A DNA stretch of 6,885 bases from Corynebacterium sp. (GCF_030530965.1 NZ_JAUMTY010000073.1:1-6885), one strand, 5' to 3'. Shown: positions 1-6,407, counted from the stretch's first letter. Notes: generated by a model from the letters alone, not told the origin. Numbers and translations are program-made.

Positions 1-2459
1 TCCTCACTCGGGTTCTTCGGAGTTCCGTTGTCATCCACAGACGGGTTCTCGCTCTTGTCCAGCGGAACAGCCTTTTCGAAGACGACGTACTGGGTGTCCG
101 GCTTCAGATCGGTGATCTTGCCGAAGTCAACAGTCGCGGTGCCCTTGCCATCCTTGCCGATGGTCTCGACCTTGGAGGCAGGCTTAACACCGGAGACAGG
201 GGTGGCCTTGCCGTTTTCGACCTTCATCAACGTACCGGTGAACTCGTACTTCGTGTTAGGTGCGAATCCTTCGTAGTCGATGTGGTCCTTCACATTGATG
301 CCATCGTGGAGCTTGGAAGCGTCAACCTTAACCGGGTTACCTTCAGCGGACTTCTTCCCGTCGACGTCAACGGTGGTCGAAATCTTCGGGTTGTCGTTAG
401 CCGGAACCTTGGTGGACGAGGAAGCGCTGGTCGACGAGGACTCAGAAGCAGTCGAGGACGGCTTGCTGGTGGTCGAGGACTCGGATTCCTTGATCTCAGC
501 CGGAACAGGCTTCGAGGTGGACTCGCTGGAGGTCGACGACGGCTTCACGGACGAGCTCGAGGTGCTCGAGGTGCTCGACGGAGCCGGAGTGGTCGACGAG
601 GAGCTCTCTCCACCAGAGATGAAGGTCTGGGAATCATCGTCAGCATCCTCGTGAGTTACGGTCTCCCGCTTATCCTCACTCGGGTTCTTCGGAGTTCCGT
701 TGTCATCAACCGAGGGGTTCTCGCTCTTATCGAGCGGAACAGCCTTTTCGAACACAACGTACTGGGTGTCCGGCTTCAGATCCGTGATCTTGCCGAAGTC
801 CACAGTTGCGGTGCCCTTGCCATCCTTACCAATGGTCTCAACCTTGGAGGCAGGCTTCACACCGGAGACCGGGGTGGCCTTGCCGTTTTCAACCTTCATC
901 AACGTACCGGTGAACTCGTACTTCGTGTTCGGAGCCAAGCCCTCGTAGTCGATGTGGTCCTTAACGTTAATGCCCTCATGAAGCTTGGAAGCATCAACCT
1001 TAACCGGGTTACCCTCGGCAGACTTCTTCCCGTCAACATCAACCGTGGTCGAAATCTTCGGGTTGTCATTAGCCGGAATGACCGGGGTCGACGAGGACGA
1101 AGCACTGGTCGAAGAAGACTCAGAAGCAGTCGAGGACGGCTTCTCAGACGAAGTCGTGGAGGACTCGCTGCTCGAGGTCGAGGACGGCGAGGTCACACGA
1201 GACGACGTGCTGGACGTAGCGCTATCCGAGGAGGTCGGAACGACCGGCTTCGGGGCAGAGCTGCTAGCAGACGTCGAGGACGTAGCAGACGACGACGAAG
1301 AAGAGCTCGAGGACGGGGTCTCCTTGTCCCACTTGACGTTAATGCCAGCGGTCGCGTTAGAAGGAACGTCCTTGCCTGGCTTCATCGTCATGATCCACTG
1401 AGCGTTGTCGTCGTTAGGCTTTAACAACGTACCTGCCGGAAGCTTTGACGTCTTCGTAGTCGTAGCAGAGATCTTGGCCTGGCCAGGATCAGTTCCACTA
1501 GGAATCGTCAGCTTCAGCTCGGACGGAACGGCGACTTCGTCACCGTCGTTAACGGTCTTGCCATTAGCGTCGGTGAGCTTCGCACCGGAAGGAAGGCCCT
1601 CTACTTTAATAGTTGCCTTGTCGTTGTCAGAGCTACCAGACACGGAGATCGGAATAACAGTCCCGTCACCGTTTTCAGTACGGTCACCCTGAGAAATCTT
1701 CACAGTCGCCGGTTCAGCAGACTCTTCAGTCTTGCCAGAGTAGTTCTGCGCCTCGTTGATCATGTAGTGCGCGATTTGGCGTGCCTGCTCAGTCTCGGTC
1801 GGGAGCTCCCGATCACCAATATTTCCAGGAACCCTTGGGATGTGGCGAACGACTGAGGCTTCGTCGATGTCGCGCCCTTCGAGGGCCCACCCCGCCATGG
1901 CTACTCCGGATTCGAGCGCTCTCGAATCCGCGTTCGGGACACCGGCTGCCTTAGCAACTGAGGCGAAGTCTTGGCTTTCATAAACGTCAGCCCACCGGGC
2001 GGCGAACTTCTTGCCGAGCTCGGGGTTAAACGTCTGCGTCCCACGGATGCTGTTATCCGGGGCGACGGTATTACCACGAGACTCACCGGCCGGGCCACCA
2101 AACGTGTCTACACACGCTGCCCGAATGTTGCCGTCAACGACAATATTGTTCTCTGGCTGACGTGTTAGCGGCTTGCCCTGATAGCCATGAGGGTACTTGA
2201 CGTGAAAGCTAGCGCCATTCCCCTTTCCATTCCCTGGGGCAGCTAACTCCCCAACAGCCTTGGGGTCGACTTTGCCAGTCGCGCTTGCACTGGGATCGCC
2301 GATATCTGACGCTCCGTAGGCAGTTGGTGCCATGTCGGACGGTGCAAACCGTGCGACGCCCAACAGCAGGGCCATTGCGCCGATGATGGCGTAGACCACG
2401 CGTGCGCGCGACTCACCTCCCCCGGTTATTACGGCGCTTCCGCGCCTGTGGTTATGCAT
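1..2459 (-). CDS. VaFE-repeat surface-anchored protein (adhesin), 3' end outside window
   Basis: Secreted, probably sortase-anchored adhesin. The open frame runs from ATG at 2459 to the window edge (about 819 residues) with no stop, so the sorting signal is not visible. The start is supported by GGAG seven bases upstream (2467-2470) and by the N-terminus that follows: Arg-rich n-region, hydrophobic core at residues 21-39 and a likely signal peptidase site near 47-50. Residues ~85-242 resemble a thioester domain, with Cys116 in ACVDTFGG, but the expected TQxA motif reads VAMA (186-189). Residues ~245-377 look Ig-like. Ser/Thr-rich stalk 1 covers ~380-462, VaFE domain A ~463-617, stalk 2 ~618-686, and VaFE domain B starts at 687. 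Both VaFE domains contain YVVFEK. VaFE domains are known for self-formed Lys-Asn/Asp isopeptide bonds that stiffen surface stalks. The family call is strong; the ligand is unknown. The gene has its own ~500-base upstream region, downstream of the rplE terminator. Confidence 0.88.
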   Translation of the reverse strand, partial: MHNHRRGSAVITGGGESRARVVYAIIGAMALLLGVARFAPSDMAPTAYGASDIGDPSASATGKVDPKAVGELAAPGNGKGNGASFHVKYPHGYQGKPLTRQPENNIVVDGNIRAACVDTFGGPAGESRGNTVAPDNSIRGTQTFNPELGKKFAARWADVYESQDFASVAKAAGVPNADSRALESGVAMAGWALEGRDIDEASVVRHIPRVPGNIGDRELPTETEQARQIAHYMINEAQNYSGKTEESAEPATVKISQGDRTENGDGTVIPISVSGSSDNDKATIKVEGLPSGAKLTDANGKTVNDGDEVAVPSELKLTIPSGTDPGQAKISATTTKTSKLPAGTLLKPNDDNAQWIMTMKPGKDVPSNATAGINVKWDKETPSSSSSSSSSATSSTSASSSAPKPVVPTSSDSATSSTSSRVTSPSSTSSSESSTTSSEKPSSTASESSSTSASSSSTPVIPANDNPKISTTVDVDGKKSAEGNPVKVDASKLHEGINVKDHIDYEGLAPNTKYEFTGTLMKVENGKATPVSGVKPASKVETIGKDGKGTATVDFGKITDLKPDTQYVVFEKAVPLDKSENPSVDDNGTPKNPSEDKRETVTHEDADDDSQTFISGGESSSSTTPAPSSTSSTSSSSVKPSSTSSESTSKPVPAEIKESESSTTSKPSSTASESSSTSASSSTKVPANDNPKISTTVDVDGKKSAEGNPVKVDASKLHDGINVKDHIDYEGFAPNTKYEFTGTLMKVENGKATPVSGVKPASKVETIGKDGKGTATVDFGKITDLKPDTQYVVFEKAVPLDKSENPSVDDNGTPKNPSE
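3..401 (-). repeat. VaFE repeat copy B (C-terminal copy, cut by window edge)
   Basis: Second copy of the VaFE domain, residues 687-819 of the adhesin. It lies exactly 672 bases (224 codons) from copy A, so the frame is kept. Over the visible ~133 residues I see only two amino-acid differences from copy A: Asp for Glu in LHxG, and Phe for Leu in YEGxA. Roughly 40 nucleotide differences are present, nearly all synonymous. The rest of the domain lies beyond the window. Confidence 0.9.
402..608 (-). repeat. Ser/Thr-rich stalk 2 between VaFE domains
   Basis: Low-complexity linker of about 69 residues (618-686), dominated by Ser and Thr with scattered Pro, Glu and Lys. Its last ~25 residues (SSTASESSSTSASSS followed by a short Pro-containing turn) repeat the end of stalk 1, so the duplicated unit includes part of the stalk as well as the folded domain. 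Such linkers usually act as extended, often glycosylated spacers in wall-anchored proteins; glycosylation here is inference. Confidence 0.8.
609..1073 (-). repeat. VaFE repeat copy A (complete)
   Basis: Complete VaFE-type domain, residues 463-617 of the adhesin, from ANDNPKIS to QTFISGG. Family landmarks are an early INVKDHIDY strand whose Lys is a candidate isopeptide donor, the YEFTGTLM strand, YVVFEK whose Glu is the candidate catalytic acid, and a closing THED-type strand ending in SQTF. The bond-acceptor position appears to be Asp rather than the more common Asn (HEDADDDSQTF), but this assignment is by pattern only. Confidence 0.85.
1074..1322 (-). repeat. Ser/Thr-rich stalk 1
   Basis: About 83 residues (380-462) made mainly of Ser, Thr, Ala and Pro. 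It opens with nine consecutive Ser codons after KETP, written with mixed codons (TCC, TCG, AGC, TCT). It joins the Ig-like region to VaFE domain A. The mixed codon use argues against a recent simple-sequence expansion. The stretch also produces long spurious open frames on the opposite strand. Confidence 0.8.
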
Positions 2460-2466
2460 CTCAAAA

Positions 2467-2470
2467 CTCC
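2467..2470 (-). promoter_or_regulatory. ribosome binding site of the adhesin gene
   Basis: GGAG seven bases before the ATG at 2459. It supports this start over other in-frame Met codons such as Met29 and Met43, which would remove the charged n-region or the whole signal peptide. Confidence 0.65.
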
Positions 2471-2890
2471 ATAGAGGTAAAACAACAGTACCTATGGCCC
2501 CTATGTTGCGGAGCAGCGGTGACGTATCCACCCGTCGCCACGCTCCGGTGAAAGCTTCCTAAACGTAGAGAAACTTCTACAACATAAGTGACATGTTCAC
2601 CGAAAATAGTGGCTACTGGTCCGTAAACCAAATGCTGCAGGCGGTACAAAATTACCTACGTATGCGGTATTAATTCAGGACTGCAGTCTTTTTTGTTTGA
2701 TCACTACCACACCGCGTTACCCCCATTAGCGGAAGTCAGACACCCACAAATACGCACAAGCGCTGCACATAAAGTTTGCAGCTTTCGCTAACGTTGCTTC
2801 AAAGTTGAGTTTTTAGATACGAACAGCCCACCCCCATTTAGTTTTTACTGTTAACGGATTGTTATACAAATATTTTCTGTAGGGCACACG

Positions 2891-2930
2891 AAAAGGGGCG
2901 AGGGATGGTTATCAACCACCACTCGCCCCT
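2891..2930 (-). terminator. intrinsic terminator after rplE
   Basis: Inverted repeat read on the minus strand. AGGGGCGAG (complement of 2922-2930) pairs with CTCGCCCCT (2894-2902), nine GC-rich base pairs. After a short mismatched section an inner TGGTT/AACCA stem closes on a three-base loop. A short T run (complement of 2891-2894) follows at once. It lies about 35 bases beyond the rplE stop, where the three-gene ribosomal operon should end. Confidence 0.88.
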
Positions 2931-2965
2931 ACTGAGAGCCAGTAAAAGGTTCTACTTACCGCTCT

Positions 2966-3520
2966 TTACTTCTTAAAGGGGAAGCCCAGCTCGCGCAGCA
3001 GAGCACGGCCCTCTTCGTTATTCGTTGCGGACGTCACCACGGTGATGTTCATACCGCGGGGACGGTCGATCTTGTCCACGTCCAGCTCGTAGAACATGGA
3101 CTGCTCGGACAGACCGAAGGTGTAGTTACCGTGTCCGTCGAACTGCTTATCCGACAGACCGCGGAAGTCACGAATACGCGGGAGAGCAACCGTCAGAAGG
3201 CGGTCGAGGAATTCCCACATACGGTCGCCACGGAGGGTGACGCGAGCACCGATCGGCATGCCTTCACGCAGCTTGAAGTTAGCGATAGCCTTCTTCGCGC
3301 GGCGGATCTGCGGCTTCTGACCGGTGATCAGGGTGAGGTCGTTCAGTGCGCCGTTGATCAACTTGGAGTCACGAGCAGCGTCGCCAACACCCATGTTGAC
3401 AACGACCTTGGTGACACCCGGGATCTGCATGACATTCGCGTACTCGAACTCTTTGTTCAGAGTCTCACGAATCTCGCTGCGGTACCGAGTCTTCAAACGG
3501 GGGGTGTAGTTCTCGCTCAT
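2966..3520 (-). CDS. rplE: 50S ribosomal protein L5
   Basis: Large-subunit protein L5, which binds 5S rRNA in the central protuberance and contacts the P-site tRNA region. The product has 184 residues, normal for the family. Recognisable stretches are IPGVTKVVVNMGVGDAA (~34-50), the L5 signature area ITGQKPQIRRAKKAIANFKL (~66-85), the RGDRMWEFLDRL helix, and IDRPRGMNITVVTSA near the C-terminus. Its ATG starts two bases after the rplX TAA, with AAGGA (3530-3534) inside the end of rplX as ribosome binding site, so translation is probably coupled. It is the last gene of the trio. rpsN, which often follows rplE in other bacteria, is not here; an intrinsic terminator follows instead. Confidence 0.98.
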   Translation of the reverse strand: MSENYTPRLKTRYRSEIRETLNKEFEYANVMQIPGVTKVVVNMGVGDAARDSKLINGALNDLTLITGQKPQIRRAKKAIANFKLREGMPIGARVTLRGDRMWEFLDRLLTVALPRIRDFRGLSDKQFDGHGNYTFGLSEQSMFYELDVDKIDRPRGMNITVVTSATNNEEGRALLRELGFPFKK

Positions 3521-3522
3521 GG

Positions 3523-3837
3523 TTAAATGTCCTTCCCGGTACGTCGGGAGATACGGACCTTCTTGCCGTTCTCGTCGAAACGGTAACCAACACGTGTCGG
3601 GTTACCGTCAGCATCGATGATCATCACGTTAGAGACGTGGATGGGAGCTTCCTGGGTGACAATTCCACCCGACTCCGCACCGCGCTCCGGTGCTGAATTA
3701 GCGACATGCTTCTTGATGCGGTTAACACCCTCAACCAGGACCTTGTCACGCTTCGGGTAAGCCTCAATGACCTTACCTTTTGCGCCTTTGTCCGGGCCAG
3801 AGATGACGATGACGGTATCGCCCTTATGGATCTTCAT
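3523..3837 (-). CDS. rplX: 50S ribosomal protein L24
   Basis: Large-subunit assembly protein L24, which binds 23S rRNA domain I early in assembly and sits near the peptide exit tunnel. It has 104 residues, a typical bacterial length. The N-terminal KOW motif is clear (IHKGDTVIVISGPDKGAKGK, residues ~3-22), followed by KVLVEGVN and the conserved middle part PIHVSNVMIID. The ATG at 3837 abuts the rplN TAA with no gap. A perfect GGAGG (3846-3850) lies eight bases upstream, inside the rplN coding sequence. This fixes the start and implies coupling to rplN. Confidence 0.98.
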   Translation of the reverse strand: MKIHKGDTVIVISGPDKGAKGKVIEAYPKRDKVLVEGVNRIKKHVANSAPERGAESGGIVTQEAPIHVSNVMIIDADGNPTRVGYRFDENGKKVRISRRTGKDI

Positions 3838-4206
3838 TTAGAGCACCTCCGGGGCGAGCGAGACAATCTTCATGAACTTCTTGTCGCGCAACTCGCGGGC
3901 AACTGGCCCGAAAATACGCGTACCACGTGGCTCATTGTCGTTACGGATAAGAACGGCAGCGTTCTCGTCGAAACGAATGTACGAGCCATCCGGGCGGCGA
4001 GTTTCTTTCTTCGCGCGGACAATAACGGCTTTGACGATGTCGCCGGCCTTGACGTTTCCGCCGGGGGTTGCTTCCTTCACGGTGGCAACGATGACATCAC
4101 CAATACCAGCGAAGCGGCGTGTGGAACCACCGAGCACACGGATGCACAGGATTTCCCGTGCACCCGTGTTATCGGCGACTCGCAAACGCGATTCCTGCTG
4201 AATCAC
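3838..4206 (-). CDS. rplN: 50S ribosomal protein L14
   Basis: Large-subunit protein L14, which binds 23S rRNA and helps form an intersubunit bridge. It has 122 residues, the standard length. The N-terminus IQQESRLRVADNTGA and the signature region around AVIVRAKKETRRPDGSYIRF (~62-81) are unmistakable. The start codon is GTG (4206-4204), chosen because it gives the exact family N-terminus and has AGGAG (4213-4217) six bases upstream. It is the first gene of the rplN-rplX-rplE unit. rpsQ, the usual upstream neighbour, is absent; a ~300-base gap and an iron-uptake reductase gene lie upstream instead. Confidence 0.98.
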   Translation of the reverse strand: MIQQESRLRVADNTGAREILCIRVLGGSTRRFAGIGDVIVATVKEATPGGNVKAGDIVKAVIVRAKKETRRPDGSYIRFDENAAVLIRNDNEPRGTRIFGPVARELRDKKFMKIVSLAPEVL

Positions 4207-4212
4207 TAGAGT

Positions 4213-4217
4213 CTCCT
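4213..4217 (-). promoter_or_regulatory. ribosome binding site deciding the GTG start of rplN
   Basis: AGGAG six bases before the GTG at 4206. It sits in an imperfect palindrome (CTAG at each end, about 4206-4219) that could form a small 4-bp stem around the site; this is too weak to call a regulatory switch. Confidence 0.7.
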
Positions 4218-4451
4218 AGACCTGGGGTTGTTGCTTCGTGCGCCGGATTTCCGACCCGAACGCACCTGGTCTTGTCTGTTTTGAGATGGTTAGCCCGATT
4301 CCTCAGCCTCACCACCGCCCACACCGGGGCGACATGAGCACTGAACAGCTGGTGGTAACTGCACCCTGTCACACGCAAATTGCGCGCTGACCAGGTGAGA
4401 ATCACGCCTTCCGCTTGCTATATCGCTAAAAGGGATGGCGACGTTACCACA

Positions 4452-4488
4452 TTCGGGCAGGTTAACCACCTGCCTCAGACAACCCGAA
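4452..4488 (-). terminator. inverted repeat after the SIP fusion gene, possible terminator
   Basis: GGCAGGT (4456-4462) and ACCTGCC (4468-4474) form a 7-bp stem with a five-base loop. An alternative outer pair, TTCGGG/CCCGAA (4452-4457 and 4483-4488), shares some of these bases. It begins about 25 bases past the stop at 4512, which suits a transcript end. No T run follows on the minus strand, so it is at best a non-canonical terminator; a protein-binding palindrome (GGTTAACC lies inside) is equally possible. Confidence 0.4.
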
Positions 4489-4511
4489 CAGTATTGCATA
4501 CATCGGGACAA

Positions 4512-6407
4512 TCATCCAACCCTGCGGGCGACAAAACGGATCGGCCCCCATCCGACCGGCTGACGGCTCTCTACTTCAAAGCCCGCGTCGCGTAATGAGG
4601 CCCGAACTTCCCGCTCCGTCGGGATCGACGCGCCTGATACCAACATGCGTTGAATGTCTGCTTCGTAGTCTTCTTCATCGCCCGACCCGTCGTCGGCAAG
4701 AACTTGGGTAACCACAACGATTAACGACACAGTGTCTTTAAGATTGGCTATAACACCAGGGCCATCTATTGGGCCATTTGAGCCCCACGGATCATGAACA
4801 ACGGCAACATCGGCCCGGGGGAAGTCGAGCTGGTCCGGCGTGGGGGAAGCGGCGGACGCTGTATCTGGCTCGGCGCCCGGCGCGGTCGTGTGGGAGACCC
4901 GGGAACGTCGGGAATCATTGATCTCCGCCATGTTGAGGTCCTCGTGCTCGGGGCGATCCACGATCGTGACCGTGAGGGAGGGGTTAGTGCGGGTGAGCTC
5001 ATCGGCAAGAACGGCGGCACCGGGGCCGAGGGTCAGCGCCGAGGACGCGCCGCCCAGGTCCAAGCCCGCGACCACGGCGGGGGCAACCCACCCCATGCGG
5101 AGGTTCGCGCCCACCGCCAAGCGGTTGCCCAGCTCCGGCTTGGCGTCCTGCCACTCGGCCATCGTGCGGCCGGAGGTACCCAGCTGGACGGGGTTCCCGG
5201 TGCGCAAACCCTGGCCCACGTGAATGAATGACATTGCGGGCATGGAGCCGAAGCCGGATAGGTAGCCGCCTGCCGGTGAGGTCGGATCGGCTAACTCCAT
5301 GCCCACGGGAGTCAGGCCGTACGTCACCGCGTCGCTAGAGGGCTGGTCTGCGGAGGACTGATCTGCGGACGGGTTTTCGTCGTGCTCGATGGTGACCAGT
5401 TCCAGGGCGGCGAGGTACCGCATGAACCTCACCAGGCGGTCGGAGGCGATGCCGGTCTTCTCGGCCAGGGGTTCAGGGGTGGTGAAGCCGGCGTCGATCG
5501 CGGTGAAAATGCCGGCCTCGGCGGCGGCGCGGACGGCGAAGGCCGGGGCGATGTCGGCCATCTCGGAGAGACGGTTGTAGGCGGCGATGGTGCTGGTGGC
5601 TTTGCTGGCGGAGGCGTTGCCGTCGCGCCAATAACCCACGATCTGCGTGTTCTCGGGCTTGACGCCGCGTTCCTTGACCAACTTACGGATGCTGCGGAGC
5701 TGGCCGGCCTCACCGGCGCACCACACGTACGGCGTGCCCTCGGGCCAGTCCAAGGACTCGAGCGCGCTGCCGAGCGAGTGGCCTTGGGACCTCACCACCC
5801 AGTGCAGTTCCACGTCGGGGGATGGAATGTTCAACTTCTGGATTCGGTCCGGCGTGGTGACCTCAATAACCGCGACAGCCTTCAACGTGGGGTAGCTCTC
5901 TACACAACGGCCGATGGCTGGCAGCGCGGTTCCGTCCCCGGCCAGGAGCAGCCAATCCACGCCCTCGGGGAGAGCGCCACAATTCTTCGGGCCCGCCATA
6001 TAAATACTGTCACCCGGCGCGACGGACTCCGACCATGCCTCGGCCAGGCCGGATCCGTGGCGCGCGAAATCAATATCGACCTCGCCAGCGTCGGCATCCC
6101 ATCGGCGCACGGTGTACGTGCGGAATAGTTCGTTGATTTCCGCGGTCCACTCCAGGCGGCCGTCGCCTAACGCCCTGGGGGCTGGCCGCTCCCCTGTCTC
6201 CGGGTGGGGGAAAATCAAACGCACGTCGTCGTCGAAACCTGTGCTGATCATCTCGGGGACGTGCACGTCGCCTTGCTGGTGGGCGTCGAATTGGTCACTG
6301 GTGAAGGTGATGCGCCGCATTCCCGGGGTGATGTCTTCCACGCGGCTCACCGTGATCTCACGTAAAGAAATCGGGTAAATGTCGTGGTGACGGCTATTGC
6401 GTTTCAT
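4512..6407 (-). CDS. siderophore-interacting ferric reductase fused to a degenerate O-methyltransferase-like domain
   Basis: Cytosolic flavoprotein of 631 residues; ordinary SIP proteins are roughly 250-300. Residues ~13-265 carry all SIP landmarks: RTYTVRRWD (96-104) for FAD, HGSGLAEAW (117-125), PGDSIYMAGP (131-140), AGDGTALPAIGR (156-167) and AGEAGQLRSIRK (231-242) in the NAD(P)H lobe, and YWRDG (259-263). SIP proteins reduce ferric siderophores to release iron. Residues ~271-342 resemble the winged-helix dimerisation part of small-molecule O-methyltransferases, followed by an acidic Ser-rich loop (~342-361). A methyltransferase-like part then runs to the end: motif I position ALTLGPGAA (457-465), TIVDRPE (481-487), HDPW (538-541) and IPTEREVRASLRDAGF (595-610). 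Motif I lacks the usual acidic residue and last Gly, so catalysis is doubtful. ATG at 6407 has AAGGA eight bases upstream. The gene follows a siderophore-binding protein gene, supporting a role in iron uptake. Confidence 0.92.
   Translation of the reverse strand: MKRNSRHHDIYPISLREITVSRVEDITPGMRRITFTSDQFDAHQQGDVHVPEMISTGFDDDVRLIFPHPETGERPAPRALGDGRLEWTAEINELFRTYTVRRWDADAGEVDIDFARHGSGLAEAWSESVAPGDSIYMAGPKNCGALPEGVDWLLLAGDGTALPAIGRCVESYPTLKAVAVIEVTTPDRIQKLNIPSPDVELHWVVRSQGHSLGSALESLDWPEGTPYVWCAGEAGQLRSIRKLVKERGVKPENTQIVGYWRDGNASASKATSTIAAYNRLSEMADIAPAFAVRAAAEAGIFTAIDAGFTTPEPLAEKTGIASDRLVRFMRYLAALELVTIEHDENPSADQSSADQPSSDAVTYGLTPVGMELADPTSPAGGYLSGFGSMPAMSFIHVGQGLRTGNPVQLGTSGRTMAEWQDAKPELGNRLAVGANLRMGWVAPAVVAGLDLGGASSALTLGPGAAVLADELTRTNPSLTVTIVDRPEHEDLNMAEINDSRRSRVSHTTAPGAEPDTASAASPTPDQLDFPRADVAVVHDPWGSNGPIDGPGVIANLKDTVSLIVVVTQVLADDGSGDEEDYEADIQRMLVSGASIPTEREVRASLRDAGFEVESRQPVGWGPIRFVARRVG

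Larger units (their letters stand above)
2460..2965. other. gene-free AT-richer stretch between rplE and the adhesin gene
   Basis: About 500 bases without a convincing gene, visibly more AT-rich than its surroundings. It contains the rplE terminator at 2891-2930. It must also hold the promoter and leader of the adhesin gene, because that terminator separates the two. Visible small structures are a perfect palindrome GACTGCAGTC near 2679-2688 and an inverted repeat GCTGCA/TGCAGC near 2762-2782. TATAAC (minus strand, near 2863-2868) and TAATAC-like strings could be -10 elements, but I find no matching -35, so I call no promoter. Confidence 0.5.
4207..4511. other. gene-free stretch upstream of rplN
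   Basis: About 305 bases between the stop of the SIP fusion gene and rplN. It should hold the end of the SIP transcript and the promoter and leader of the ribosomal trio. I see an inverted repeat at 4452-4488 and the rplN ribosome binding site, but no convincing -35/-10 pair. A TATAGC string on the minus strand near 4420 is only a weak -10 candidate. Short frames here have no recognisable product. Confidence 0.45.

Noticed and set aside
1..1155. Direct repeats considered as a CRISPR array or mobile element
   Set aside because: The repeats are 672 bases apart, in frame, coding, and have no spacers or inverted ends. They are protein-domain repeats.
282..1424. 380-codon open frame on the plus strand, very Arg/Gly-rich
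   Set aside because: It is antisense to the Ser-rich stalks and VaFE repeats. Its composition is what complementing Ser/Thr/Glu/Asp codons gives, it repeats with the same 672-base period, and no domain is recognisable.
2461..2649. 62-codon minus-strand frame ending one base before the adhesin ATG
   Set aside because: It needs a TTG start, has no convincing ribosome binding site, and the peptide has no recognisable feature. The tight spacing is suggestive of a leader peptide but not enough to support a gene.
2676..2700. GACTGCAGTC followed by a T run on the plus strand as a terminator
   Set aside because: The palindrome leaves only a three-base-pair stem once a loop is allowed, and no plus-strand gene ends there.
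4456..4474. Possible DtxR iron box (AGGTTAACC-containing palindrome)
   Set aside because: It shares only the AGGTTA half with the consensus; the other half and spacing do not fit, and it lies downstream of the iron gene.
4290..4511. 73-codon Cys-containing minus-strand frame between the SIP fusion gene and rplN
   Set aside because: It needs a TTG start directly after the preceding stop, has no ribosome binding site of note, and shows no family resemblance. Overlapping short frames in the same gap are equally unconvincing.
5382..6128. 248-codon plus-strand frame
   Set aside because: It lies wholly antisense to the SIP domain, whose motifs are unmistakable. The frame is Gly-rich without a recognisable family and is a GC-bias artefact.
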